Assembly (NCBI GenBank): GCA_017395685.1
Contig: JAFQOD010000024.1
Coordinates: forward strand, 1-55,725
Direction: 5' to 3'
Source: Clostridia bacterium
Lineage (GTDB): Bacteria > Bacillota > Clostridia > Christensenellales > Aristaeellaceae
DNA length: 55,725 nt
Part shown: one piece after another, positions 17,387 through 25,246 of the stretch
How the letters are laid out: every line of letters starts with the position of its first letter
Numbering within the stretch: the first letter of the stretch is position 1
Program-made: the position numbers and the translations under genes
The notes under the pieces: model-generated
Database searches by the model: none
What the model was told of the DNA's origin: nothing
What the model saw: the letters and a program-made list of their open reading frames with translations, nothing else

Positions 17387-17509
17387 TTTCTTTATTTCCC
17401 CTCTGTAAAAATGCAAAATCTGTGATATAATGGAAAATAATCGTATCCAGGGATCTTCTGCTGCGGCGGCCGGCCCATCGCAGCATCGGATAAAAGAGGG
17501 GGAAATCAC

Positions 17510-18463
17510 ATGGTATATTGTTCTCAGTGCGGCGCGCCCATGCCGGAAGGGGATATTTTCTGTCACGTATGCGGCATGCGCCAGATCGCCAGAACGCAGC
17601 CTCAGCAATTTGCCCGGCAGCCCCAGCAGGGGTATCAGGCCCAGCCGTCTTACCAGCCCCAGCAGGGATATCAGCCTCCGCAAAGCTATCAGTCTCCGCA
17701 AAGCTATCAGCCCCAGCAAAGCTTCCAGCCCCAGCAGATTACCCCGCCCAAGCCGGGCTATCAGCCCTATAAGGGTTATGTGCCCCCGCCCCAGCAGCCC
17801 CAGTATCCTCCCATGAGCTTCCCCGGCAGCTCTGCCCAGCCCATGCAGGCAGGCCGTACCCCCTCCCTTCAGCCCACCCAGGCCTATGGCGGAGGCGGCG
17901 GAAATGCCGGGGGCCGGGGCGGCCGTTCCGCTGCCGGCACCGCAGGCCGTGCCGCTGCCAAGGCGGCCAAGGGCGGCGCATCCGCCGCAAAATGGATCAT
18001 TTCCCTGCTGGCCGGGGTGATGACGGTGGTGGTGGTGGTCGTGGTGGTCAACGGCGGCGGCTTCACCCCCAAGACCGACGAAGAATTGATCCGGGAGCGG
18101 ATCGAAGCCTTTGAAGAAGCCTACAACGACGGGGATTACGACGGCATGCTGGATTGCCTGGACAGCGGCATGCGGGCGGCCACCGAAATATCCATGGGCC
18201 TGATGGATAATCTGATGAGCGATATGATCGGCTTCGATATCGGCATGAGCGATATGTTCGGCCTGGCGGGCCTGATGGGGGATTTTTGCGATATCGAAAT
18301 CAAGAATATCTCCATCAACGGCGATACCGCCACCGTGGATATCGTAATGAAGCTGAATATGTACGGCGAATCCACCAGCGAGGCCACTACGCTGCCCATG
18401 GTGAAACAGGGCCGCAAATGGCTGATCGGCGGCGGCATTGAAGATCTGCTCAATATGTACTGA
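17510..18463 (+). CDS. Zinc-ribbon, YQP-repeat, NTF2-like membrane protein
   Basis: A 317-residue protein in four parts. An N-terminal zinc ribbon (CSQCGAPMPEGDIFCHVCG) comes first. Then a low-complexity stretch with about eight imperfect repeats of the type SYQPQQ/GYQPPQ (residues 30-85) and a Gly/Ala-rich segment that includes PTQAYGGGG. A single membrane helix (about 163-182, with a run of valines) follows, and then an extracytoplasmic domain that resembles NTF2-like/DUF4878 folds (RERIEAFEEAYNDGDYDGMLDCL ... WLIGGGIEDL). The function is unknown. A TATAAT at 17426 may be its -10. The terminator hairpin directly after it is next to a repeat element. Confidence 0.75.
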   Translation: MVYCSQCGAPMPEGDIFCHVCGMRQIARTQPQQFARQPQQGYQAQPSYQPQQGYQPPQSYQSPQSYQPQQSFQPQQITPPKPGYQPYKGYVPPPQQPQYPPMSFPGSSAQPMQAGRTPSLQPTQAYGGGGGNAGGRGGRSAAGTAGRAAAKAAKGGASAAKWIISLLAGVMTVVVVVVVVNGGGFTPKTDEELIRERIEAFEEAYNDGDYDGMLDCLDSGMRAATEISMGLMDNLMSDMIGFDIGMSDMFGLAGLMGDFCDIEIKNISINGDTATVDIVMKLNMYGESTSEATTLPMVKQGRKWLIGGGIEDLLNMY

Positions 18464-18481
18464 TCTGGCAAATACAAGAAA

Positions 18482-18710
18482 GAATCCCTGCATTTTGGCA
18501 GGGATTCAAATCATTGATAAAGTCAATGATTTGGCAGACTGAGACAAACCTTGCAAGTCAAGGCGGCAAAAAAGGGGGCTTACATAGCGGTAAGTGACCG
18601 CATTTTGCTGCCAATGCCAACACAGAAAGCAAAAATGGCCGCCCATAGGCAGCCATTTTTGCGTTTGCAAGGGTTGTCAGCGGTCTGAATCCCTGCGTTC
18701 TGCAGGGATT
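18482..18710. mobile_element. Second terminator-associated repeat element
   Basis: The core 18535-18687 begins CAGACTGAGACAAACC and ends GGTTGTCAGCGGTCTG, which are imperfect inverted repeats, and it starts with the same CAGACTG as the elements at 7505 and 55584. It is flanked by two copies of a hairpin with arms AATCCCTGC / GCAGGGATT (18483-18506 with loop ATTTTG; 18688-18710 with loop GTTCT). A further hairpin CAAATCATTGA / TCAATGATTTG lies at 18507-18533. The interior folds into AAAAATGGC / GCCATTTTT and GGCGGCAAAA / TTTTGCTGCC pairs. It is non-coding and lies between two convergent genes. Confidence 0.7.
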
Positions 18711-18716
18711 TATTTA

Positions 18717-19124
18717 TTATGCCTCGTCATTTTCTTCGTCAGTTGATTCCGCAGGCCCGGTATGCTTCCGGCAAGAGCAGCCGCAATCCTCCCGGCATCC
18801 TTCTTCCCTTTCCTGCCGGGAAGCAGAAAGATCATCCAGGGCGGCACGGATCTGATCCAGTTCCTCCCCGGTCATTTCCTGCAAATCCCTGATGATGCTT
18901 TCCACCCGGGGGCGGCAGGAGAGCATCTCCCCCACCTTGCCTTCCTGCACCGCTTTTTTGATTTTATCGGTGGTTTCCGTCACGGCGGATTTGGCCTGCT
19001 CGTAAATCGGCTCCCCCTTCTTGGCAAAGCGGGTGATAGCTCCCTGGGTTTTTTCCACCCCGGTGGCCACCGCGCCGAAGCCGGCCTGCACCATCTTTTT
19101 CAATCCATCCCCGATCTGATCCAT
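18717..19124 (-). CDS. Phasin-like coiled-coil protein
   Basis: A 135-residue, strongly helical protein. The N-terminal half (GLKKMVQAGFGAVATGVEKTQGAITRFAKKGE...AVTETTDKIKKAV) has the amphipathic repeats of the phasin / poly(hydroxyalkanoate)-granule-associated type and of similar Firmicutes proteins. The C-terminal tail holds a Cys cluster (CREDCGCSCRK) and acidic residues. The role is unknown; PHA synthesis is not suggested by the neighbourhood. AAAGGAG precedes the ATG by nine bases. It lies downstream of rmuC's terminus on the same strand, 73 bases apart. Confidence 0.65.
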   Translation of the reverse strand: MDQIGDGLKKMVQAGFGAVATGVEKTQGAITRFAKKGEPIYEQAKSAVTETTDKIKKAVQEGKVGEMLSCRPRVESIIRDLQEMTGEELDQIRAALDDLSASRQEREEGCREDCGCSCRKHTGPAESTDEENDEA

Positions 19125-19197
19125 CTTTCATCGCTCCTTTCAGGGATAGTATGCCAAGGGTGCGCTGGGATCTTTCAGGAAAAGGATTGAAATTTTT

Positions 19198-20568
19198 TTA
19201 TTCTTCTTCCCCCAGCAGGCCCTGAAGCAAGGGCAGATCCATTTCCCCCTCATCCAGCAGCCTGGCGGCGGCAGTTTCCTCCAGCGCCTCCACCTTGCGC
19301 AGCTTCCGCTCGATGGTGCGGCTCTTACGGGTGGCAGTTTCAATGGATTCGGTGACGGCATGCATCTTTTTCTGGGTATTTTCCAGAATCCTGGCAAAAT
19401 TGCCGAATTCCGTCTTCACGGCGCTGAGCAGCTGCCACACCTCATCGGTGCGCTTTTCAATGGCCAGCGTGCGGAAGCCCACCTGCAGGCTGGTGAGCAG
19501 CGCATTGAGGGTGGTGGGCCCGGCAATGACGATGCGCAGCTTTTCCTGCAGCTCCTCCGTCAGCCCCCGGGCGCGCAGCGCCTCGGCATACAGCCCTTCA
19601 ATGGGCAGGAACATGATGGCAAAATCGGTGGTATGGGGAGGCGCAATATACTTGCCCGCAATGCGCTTGGCCTCGGTTTTGATGGCGGTATGCAGGGCAT
19701 TTTCCGCTGCGGTGATCAGCGCCGGATCCCCTGTATCCAGGGCGGAAAGCAGCCGGTCATAATCCTCCAGGGGGAATTTGGAATCGATGGGCAGATAGAG
19801 GATACCCTCCCCCTGGCCGGGCAGCTTCACCGCAAATTCCACCCGCTGGGAGCTGCCGGGGATGACGGCCACATTTTCATCATACTGGCTGGGGGACAGC
19901 ACCTGGGAAAGCAAGGCCCCCAATTGCATTTCTCCCCACACGCCCCTGGTTTTCACATTGGTGAGCACCTTTTTCAGATCGCCCACGCCGCTGGCCAGGG
20001 ATTGCATTTCCCCCAGGCCCTTATAGACCTGCTCCAAACGTTCATTGACCAGGGAAAAGCTTTCCCCCAGCCGCTTATCCAGGGTGGCATGCAGCTTTTC
20101 ATCCACGGTGAGGCGCATTTCCTCCAGCTTTTTGCTGTTTTCCTCCTGCAGGGAGGCGACGGATTTGGAAAGGGTATCCCGCATCCGTTCCATGCGCGTT
20201 TCATTCTGGGAAAGCTTGTCATCCAGGGCGGCGGACATGCGGTGCAGCCTGCCATCCTGCCTTTCGCCGAAGGCCTCCAGCCGATCGGATAATTTTTCGA
20301 TCCGCTGGTATTCATCCCGGCTGCGCTCCTCCAGCAGCTGATGCATCCTGCCCCATTGCATTTCATTCATCTGGGCCATTTCACTGCGGCCCACCATGCC
20401 CTGCTGCAATTGCTGCAGATGCAGCTGCAGATCCGCCTGGCTTTCCTTCATCCGTTTATTTTTTGCCAGCAGCACAATCAGCATGATCAGCGCCGCCAAT
20501 ACCGTTAAGAGCGCCAGCAGCGCCAGCATTCCCTGATTGCCGGCAAGCCAGGCCTGCATATTATCCAT
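19198..20568 (-). CDS. rmuC: DNA recombination protein RmuC
   Basis: A 456-residue RmuC. It has an N-terminal membrane helix (about 15-35), a long coiled coil (about 38-190), then the nuclease-like RmuC domain with VKTRGVWGEMQLGALL, the LPIDSKFPLEDYDRL motif, FAIMFLPIEGLYAEAL and IAGPTTLNALLTSLQVGF. RmuC limits DNA inversions between short inverted repeats in E. coli. That is of interest here given the many inverted repeats nearby, but the connection is speculation. The length is normal for the family. Confidence 0.93.
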   Translation of the reverse strand: MDNMQAWLAGNQGMLALLALLTVLAALIMLIVLLAKNKRMKESQADLQLHLQQLQQGMVGRSEMAQMNEMQWGRMHQLLEERSRDEYQRIEKLSDRLEAFGERQDGRLHRMSAALDDKLSQNETRMERMRDTLSKSVASLQEENSKKLEEMRLTVDEKLHATLDKRLGESFSLVNERLEQVYKGLGEMQSLASGVGDLKKVLTNVKTRGVWGEMQLGALLSQVLSPSQYDENVAVIPGSSQRVEFAVKLPGQGEGILYLPIDSKFPLEDYDRLLSALDTGDPALITAAENALHTAIKTEAKRIAGKYIAPPHTTDFAIMFLPIEGLYAEALRARGLTEELQEKLRIVIAGPTTLNALLTSLQVGFRTLAIEKRTDEVWQLLSAVKTEFGNFARILENTQKKMHAVTESIETATRKSRTIERKLRKVEALEETAAARLLDEGEMDLPLLQGLLGEEE

Positions 20569-20589
20569 AGCAATACCCTCCGGAGAAAT

Positions 20590-20735
20590 AAAAAATTCGG
20601 GATCCGGAAGCCGGAATTGTGTTTAGTCGGCTCTTTGATCGTTTTCATTGTTTCTCGATAATCAAGATACATAGAATACGAAAATTGAAAGACTAAATTA
20701 ATTCCGAATTCCGCATTCCGAATTCTGAATCATTT
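20590..20735. repeat. Intergenic repeat with AATTCCGAATTCCGCATTCCG motif
   Basis: Between recR and rmuC. The left part contains AATTCGGGATCCGGAAGCCGG. The right part (about 20698-20729) is made of overlapping ATTCCG/CGAATTC units. Related units occur inverted at 21796-21822 and again at 22216-22234, so the recR-ybaB pair is bracketed by one repeat family. No gene is visible. Confidence 0.5.
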
Positions 20736-21335
20736 TTACAGTTCCCTTCTGCCTTCCATGGCCTTGGCCAATGTCACCTCATCCGCATATTCCAGATCGC
20801 TGCCCACCGGCACGCCGTGGGCGATGCGGGTCACCTTCACGCCCATGGGCTTGATCAGCCGTGCGATATAGGCGGCGGTGGCCTCCCCTTCGATATCGGG
20901 ATTGGTGGCCAGGATAATTTCCTCCACCGGTTCCTGAGAAAGGCGGGCAAGCAATTCCCGGATGCGGATATCCTCCGGCCCGATGCCATGCATGGGGGAA
21001 AGGGCGCCCCCCAGCACATGATATAATCCCTTAAAATCCCGCATCCGTTCGATGGCGGCCACATCCCGGGCGTCACGCACCACGCAGATCTGGCCGTTCT
21101 GCCGCCGGTCATCCTGGCAGATGGGGCAAAGATCATCCTGGGCATAATTGCCGCAGCGATTGCAAAAGCGCAGCGCCTTCCTGCCCTGCCAGAGGGCGGC
21201 GGCCAATTCCTTCACCTCATCCTGGGGCATGGAGGCAATGTGATAGGCCAGGCGCTGGGCGCTTTTTTGCCCGATGCCCGGCAATTTTGCCAATTGCAGG
21301 GCCATCCGGGCGATGGGATCAAATCCATCCTGCAT
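20736..21335 (-). CDS. recR: Recombination protein RecR
   Basis: A 199-residue RecR, which with RecF/RecO loads RecA at gapped DNA. It has the helix-hairpin-helix LPGIGQKSAQRLAYH, a four-Cys zinc finger (Cys 58, 61, 70 and 73), and the Toprim domain (ICVVRDARDVAAIERMRDFKGLYHVLGGALSPMHGIGP). The start ATG is chosen at 21335 because an in-frame extension upstream would overlap ybaB by 28 codons and does not fit the family. It begins one base after the ybaB stop, which is the normal ybaB-recR order. dnaX, the usual third member, is absent. Confidence 0.95.
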   Translation of the reverse strand: MQDGFDPIARMALQLAKLPGIGQKSAQRLAYHIASMPQDEVKELAAALWQGRKALRFCNRCGNYAQDDLCPICQDDRRQNGQICVVRDARDVAAIERMRDFKGLYHVLGGALSPMHGIGPEDIRIRELLARLSQEPVEEIILATNPDIEGEATAAYIARLIKPMGVKVTRIAHGVPVGSDLEYADEVTLAKAMEGRREL

Positions 21336-21336
21336 T

Positions 21337-21672
21337 TCAGAACATCCCGCCCATTCCGGCAGGGGCCAGCTTGCCCATGGTTTCCTCACGGGTTTTTTCC
21401 CCTTCGCGCAGGGCTTCATTCACAGCGGCCAGCACCAGATCCTGCAGCATTTCCACATCATCGGGATCCACGGCTTCGGGCTTGATGGTCAGTTCCAGCA
21501 CTTCACGCTTGCCGGATACCTTGCAGGTCACCATGCCGCCGCCGGCGCTGGCTTCATATACCTTTTCATCCAGTTCATCCTGGGCCTTCTGCATCTGTTC
21601 CTGCATTTTCTGGGCCTGCCGCATCAGCTGCTGCATATTGGGGCCGCCGAAACCACCAAATTGACGTGCCAT
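21337..21672 (-). CDS. ybaB: YbaB/EbfC nucleoid-associated protein
   Basis: A 111-residue DNA-binding protein of the YbaB/EbfC family, a dimer that coats DNA. Marks are the helical [22 protein letters not shown] and the core [44 protein letters not shown] Gly/Met-rich C-terminus follows. AAGGAGG precedes the ATG. It forms a two-gene operon with recR; upstream is a 585-bp repeat-filled intergenic region rather than dnaX. Confidence 0.95.
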   Translation of the reverse strand: MARQFGGFGGPNMQQLMRQAQKMQEQMQKAQDELDEKVYEASAGGGMVTCKVSGKREVLELTIKPEAVDPDDVEMLQDLVLAAVNEALREGEKTREETMGKLAPAGMGGMF

Positions 21673-22257
21673 TGATTTTTTCCTCCTTTAATATCGCCTG
21701 CCCGGGATGGCCGGGCGCATATGCTTTTAGGATATTATATCACGGCATCCGCCCATCTGTAAAGCAAAAAGGAATTTCCGGCGGGCTTGGGGGGGAATTC
21801 GGAATGCGGAATTGCAGAGTGATATCAATCAATGTATTCGGAAAAGCGAATGTATCCCGTAGGGCGGGATGCCCACATCCCGCCGGAACAATCACATGCG
21901 GATAACAAACATGGATCCAGGAAGCATCCGCCATCACCGTAGGGGCGATCTTTACGGTCGCCCGCAACGAATCATGTTAACGGAATCGTCGGAAGCAAAA
22001 AAATGCATAACATCATGTAATAATAATGGACAAATTCATATTACATAATTTCACGCAAATCAAACGGGCGGCCGCAAGGGCCGCCCCTACAGTTTATCAT
22101 GTTTTGTGTTATCATCCATGTTTTGCATGTTGTGCATTGAAATGCGGCGGGATGTGGGCATCCCGCCCTACGGGATACATTCGGTTTCCAAATCACAATG
22201 ATTGTTTCCAGATAAAATTCCGAATTCCGAATTTCTTTCAGTTCCGAATTTCATGCC
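21673..22257. repeat. Non-coding region with nested inverted repeats
   Basis: A 39-bp perfect inverted repeat lies at 21847-21885 and 22145-22183 (CGAATGTATCCCGTAGGGCG... and its complement). Each copy itself contains a GGCGGGATG/CATCCCGCC hairpin. Between them are two more GC-rich hairpins: about 21933-21964 (GTAGGGGCGATC ... GGTCGCCC) and about 22068-22089 (GGGCGGCC-GCAA-GGGCCGCCC). Both outer edges carry AATTCCG/CGGAATT units shared with 20590-20735. No gene is supported. It resembles stacked REP-like or decayed MITE sequence. Confidence 0.7.
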
Positions 22258-22530
22258 TTATTCATGAAAATCGTCCGCATCCTGTATCTGAGGCAGCAGA
22301 TCCATGCTGAGGATATACTCCAGCAGCCGCTTGCTAAGATATTGCTTTGTGGCAAAGGCCTCTTCCTCCGGCGCTCCGGCAAGAAAATGATCGCATGCCT
22401 TTGCATCCGGTTTTTTTGACCGCACCTTCTCCTTTACGCAGTGGCCGCAGAAAACCCGGAACAGCCGATCATCTGAAATGACATAGTGCTGACGGAAATA
22501 TACGCAGTTTTTGCAGACAGCATCCTTCAT
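22258..22530 (-). CDS. Small cysteine-containing protein divergent from XRE regulator
   Basis: A 90-residue protein I do not recognise. The N-terminal CKNCVYFRQHYVISDDRLFRVFCGHCVK holds four Cys in two CxxC pairs, likely a metal site, and ACDHF adds a fifth. The C-terminal half is helical. The start at 22530 follows GGGGTGA by six bases. Its promoter spacer contains one of two palindromes shared with the divergent XRE gene, so it is probably repressed by that regulator. Confidence 0.7.
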   Translation of the reverse strand: MKDAVCKNCVYFRQHYVISDDRLFRVFCGHCVKEKVRSKKPDAKACDHFLAGAPEEEAFATKQYLSKRLLEYILSMDLLPQIQDADDFHE

Positions 22531-22548
22531 TTTTATCACCCCATCCGC

Positions 22549-22593
22549 ATTATAACCTGTTTCAGGTTAAAAGTAAATAACCTGTTTCAGGTT
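22549..22593. promoter_or_regulatory. Divergent promoter with two identical palindromic operators
   Basis: Two copies of AACCTGTTTCAGGTT (22554-22568 and 22579-22593), each a 6-3-6 inverted repeat, 25 bp apart. On the minus strand TTTACT (22577-22572), 17 bases, TATAAT (22554-22549) forms the promoter of the Cys-rich gene, and the first operator fills its spacer. The second operator lies just upstream of a plus-strand TACAAT (22598-22603) before the XRE gene. Confidence 0.75.
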
Positions 22594-22622
22594 GGAATAC
22601 AATGTGCCTGAGGTGAAGCATC

Positions 22623-22823
22623 ATGTACAATCGCATCCGGGATCTGCGGGAGGATCATGATCTGACACAAACCCAGATCGCTAAAATGCTGGGGATGTCT
22701 CAGACCGGATATTCCAAATATGAAACGGGAGAGAATGATATCCCCACCCAGATTCTGATCAAGCTGGCAGATTTTTATCATACGTCCGTTGATTATCTGC
22801 TGGGCCGAACCAATGAAAAATAA
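22623..22823 (+). CDS. Short XRE-family transcriptional regulator
   Basis: A 66-residue protein that is essentially one Cro/C1-type helix-turn-helix: RIRDLREDHDLTQTQIAKMLGMSQTGYSKYETGEND, then PTQILIKLADFYHTSVDYLLGRT, the standard SinR/HipB-like layout. GAGGTG precedes the ATG. Two identical palindromes in the divergent promoter are its likely operators, and the gene ends in a strong terminator. It therefore forms a self-contained autoregulated module with the Cys-rich gene. It resembles an antitoxin in size, but no toxin gene adjoins it. Confidence 0.9.
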   Translation: MYNRIRDLREDHDLTQTQIAKMLGMSQTGYSKYETGENDIPTQILIKLADFYHTSVDYLLGRTNEK

Positions 22824-22826
22824 ATC

Positions 22827-22862
22827 AAAAAAAGCGTTTCACACCTGCTGAAACGCTTTTTT
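22827..22862 (+). terminator. Intrinsic terminator after the XRE gene
   Basis: The stem AAAGCGTTTCA / TGAAACGCTTT with loop CACCTGC is preceded by an A-run and followed by a T-run, so it can work in both directions. The next gene on the other side is dnaA, reading toward it. Confidence 0.9.
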
Positions 22863-22920
22863 ATTTGTTATCCGATCTGATTTGCCAGTGCCGTTCTGAT
22901 CGCCGCCTGTTTCAGCCGGC

Positions 22921-24243
22921 TTATCTTTCCTGCAGCTTCTGCATCAGATCATTCACCAGATTATTGAGGGAGGGGGAGGTATTGATCTCCAGGGCCACCT
23001 TCTGGCAGGCATGGTTCACCGTGGAATGATCCCTGCCCCCGAAGGCATCGCCGATCACCGTCAGCGGGCAGGCCACAACCTCCCGGGCGATATACATGGC
23101 AATCTGCCGGGGCACCGCCACATCCCGGGTGCGCCGGGGGCCCTTCAGATCATCCACCGTCACGCTGTAATAGGCGGCAACAGCCTCCATCACATCCTGG
23201 CAGGTAACCCGCCGGGGCTCGCTGCGGGCAAAGATTTCCTTCAGCGCCTCTTCCGCCAATTGCTGATCAATGGGCCGGCCGGTCAGGGAGGAATAGGCCA
23301 CCAGCCGGGTGAGGCATCCCTCCAGCTCCCGGATATTGCTGTGCACCCGCTCTGCGATCATATGGATCACGCCGTCATCCACATTCAGATATTCCTCTTC
23401 CGCCTTCCTTTGCAGGATGGCCACCCGGGTTTCCAGATCGGGCTTGCCGATATCCGCCAGCAATCCCCATTCAAAGCGGCTGCGCAGCCGCTCTTCCAGC
23501 TTGGCAATTTCCTTGGGCGGCCGGTCGGAGGAAAGCACGATCTGCTTGCCGGCGGTATGCAGGGCATTGAAGGTATGGAAAAATTCCTCCTGGGTGCCGG
23601 TCTTGCCCGCCAGGAACTGAATATCATCCACCAGCAGCACATCGATATTCCGGTATTTTTCCCGGAATTCCGTCTGGGTCTTTTTATTCAGGGAATTGAC
23701 CATTTCATTCATAAATAGTTCGCAGGTCACATATTTTACCCGGGTGGAGGGCTTCTGGGAAAGGATATAATGGCCGATGGCGTGCATCAGATGGGTTTTG
23801 CCCAGGCCCACGCCCCCATAGATGAACAGGGGATTATAGCTGTCCGCCGGGGATTCGGCCACCACCAGGGCGGTGGCATGGGCAAAGCGATTGTTATTGC
23901 CCACCACGAAGGTATCAAAGGTATATTTGGGATTGAGGGATTCATGGGGCTCCGGCGTATTTTCGGGGGTAACGCCGTTTTTATATTCCGCCACCTGCAC
24001 CGGGGTGAGGATCTGGGCCTTCATGGGCCGGCCTGCCGCCTGGGAAAGGGCATTGGTGATCAGCACCGCATACCGGGGCACCACATACTGATGATAAAAA
24101 TCCGTTACGGCCTCGATAAAAAATTCCTCCCCCTGCATATCCAGGGGCCGGAGGGCCGCCTTGATCCAGGTATTGAAGGTGATATTGGTCATTTCCGCCC
24201 GCATGATTTCACAGGCCTGATCCCACAGCATAAACTGATCCAA
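22921..24243 (-). CDS. dnaA: Chromosomal replication initiator DnaA
   Basis: A 440-residue DnaA, the AAA+ ATPase that opens oriC. Domain I is residues 1-75. A short linker follows, then the AAA+ core with Walker A GGVGLGKT (143-150), Walker B LLVDDIQF and the sensor region LSSDRPPKEI. The C-terminal DNA-binding domain ends in the DnaA signature GGRDHSTVNHACQKV. Length and domain order are normal. It is transcribed away from oriC. dnaN, which normally follows dnaA, is absent; 100 bases of non-coding sequence and a convergent XRE gene follow instead. Confidence 0.97.
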   Translation of the reverse strand: MDQFMLWDQACEIMRAEMTNITFNTWIKAALRPLDMQGEEFFIEAVTDFYHQYVVPRYAVLITNALSQAAGRPMKAQILTPVQVAEYKNGVTPENTPEPHESLNPKYTFDTFVVGNNNRFAHATALVVAESPADSYNPLFIYGGVGLGKTHLMHAIGHYILSQKPSTRVKYVTCELFMNEMVNSLNKKTQTEFREKYRNIDVLLVDDIQFLAGKTGTQEEFFHTFNALHTAGKQIVLSSDRPPKEIAKLEERLRSRFEWGLLADIGKPDLETRVAILQRKAEEEYLNVDDGVIHMIAERVHSNIRELEGCLTRLVAYSSLTGRPIDQQLAEEALKEIFARSEPRRVTCQDVMEAVAAYYSVTVDDLKGPRRTRDVAVPRQIAMYIAREVVACPLTVIGDAFGGRDHSTVNHACQKVALEINTSPSLNNLVNDLMQKLQER

Positions 24244-24745
24244 TGATGCTCTCTCCGCTTCTTATGCATGTCTTTGCATGTTTATTTGCATTCTTTGGTT
24301 AAAAATAAGCCGAAAAAATAACACCCGCAGTGGATTGATCCGCTGCGGACTGTGGATAACTTTCTGGGGAAAACTTTTCTTCTCCCCTCCGCCGGCTTAT
24401 CATAGCAGATTTTCGCCGATTTTTCAAGGGATATTGCCATTATCTGGTATTTCCGTATCCCATACAGCCCCCAGGCTGTGGATAACTCCTCGTCAACAAG
24501 GAATTGTGTTGCCCTGAGAAAATCACCACAAGTGGTGGCGGGTGCGGATGTTCGCATTTGCATATTTATTCATTTTCGGAATATCTATGCAGCAGGATCG
24601 CCTGAAAAAGACGGAAACGGATAAAATTGTCAAAAAATTTTAATGATTTTGTTCCATAAAATTTCCCTGCCCCCCCTTTTTCCCAGAATGCTGGACAAAG
24701 CAGGCATCTTGTGGTATCTTGAATAGAGCAAGGGAGGGAGGATCC
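24244..24745. other. Probable chromosomal replication origin (oriC)
   Basis: A 502-bp non-coding gap between divergent dnaA and the gene ahead of soj. It holds two perfect DnaA boxes in the same orientation, TGTGGATAA at 24351-24359 and 24477-24485 (complement TTATCCACA). An AT-rich stretch lies at about 24618-24665 (AAATTGTCAAAAAATTTTAATG), a candidate unwinding element. Repeated ATGCAWA words lie at 24264-24291 before dnaA. With dnaA on one side and soj/spo0J on the other, this is the expected origin context. No clear parS site was seen. Confidence 0.75.
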
Positions 24746-25222
24746 ATGATCGCCACGGCACAGGTAATGGCAGCATTGCAGCCCTGGCTTGGCGCGCGCT
24801 TATCCCATTGGATGGCCCCGCTGATGGAGGAAATGGCCCTGAAAATGAATGCCTATTCCACCCGGAATGATCCCAAGGCCCTCCGGGATGAGCTGGACAG
24901 CATGCTGTTCCAGGCCCTGCGGCATTTCACCCGGGGCACTATGCTGGCAGAAATATCCGACGGCAGCTGGGTGCGCATCCAGATCGAGGATATCGCCATG
25001 ATGGCGGATGAGCTGATGCTGCTGATCTTTGATCAGTTTTCTGTGGACAGCCATCATCTGCTGCTTCTCAGGGATTATTCCATGGGCTGCGCCAGCCTTT
25101 CCGCCCTGCGGGTATTGTATACCCGCTTTGCCCCCTTGCAGAGCGAACAGGAATTGCAGGCCATTGCCGGGGTGATCCGCGCCTGCCATCCGGCCTTCCG
25201 GTGGCGGCAGTGGCTGACATAA
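24746..25222 (+). CDS. Unknown protein encoded between oriC and soj
   Basis: A 158-residue, mainly helical protein I do not recognise. There is no signal peptide, no clear membrane helix and no familiar motif. It includes HWMAPLMEEMALKMNAYSTRNDPKALRDELD and a hydrophobic helical centre (DIAMMADELMLLIFDQF). The start at 24746 follows GGGAGGGAGG. It precedes soj by 24 bases on the same strand, so it is likely co-transcribed with the partition genes. A role in replication or segregation is inferred from position only. Confidence 0.7.
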   Translation: MIATAQVMAALQPWLGARLSHWMAPLMEEMALKMNAYSTRNDPKALRDELDSMLFQALRHFTRGTMLAEISDGSWVRIQIEDIAMMADELMLLIFDQFSVDSHHLLLLRDYSMGCASLSALRVLYTRFAPLQSEQELQAIAGVIRACHPAFRWRQWLT

Positions 25223-25246
25223 GATAGAAAAAAGAAGGTTTGCCAT

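Noticed and set aside
17600-17760. Short tandem repeats (CAGCCCCAGCAG-like)
   Set aside because: These are codons of the YQP-rich low-complexity stretch in the zinc-ribbon protein, not a separate element.
18717-19124. A polyhydroxyalkanoate granule operon
   Set aside because: The protein is phasin-like only in its amphipathic helices. No phaC, phaA or phaB gene is nearby.
22623-22823. Toxin-antitoxin pair with the divergent Cys-rich gene
   Set aside because: The XRE protein resembles an antitoxin in size, but the partner is divergently transcribed and has no toxin fold that I can recognise.
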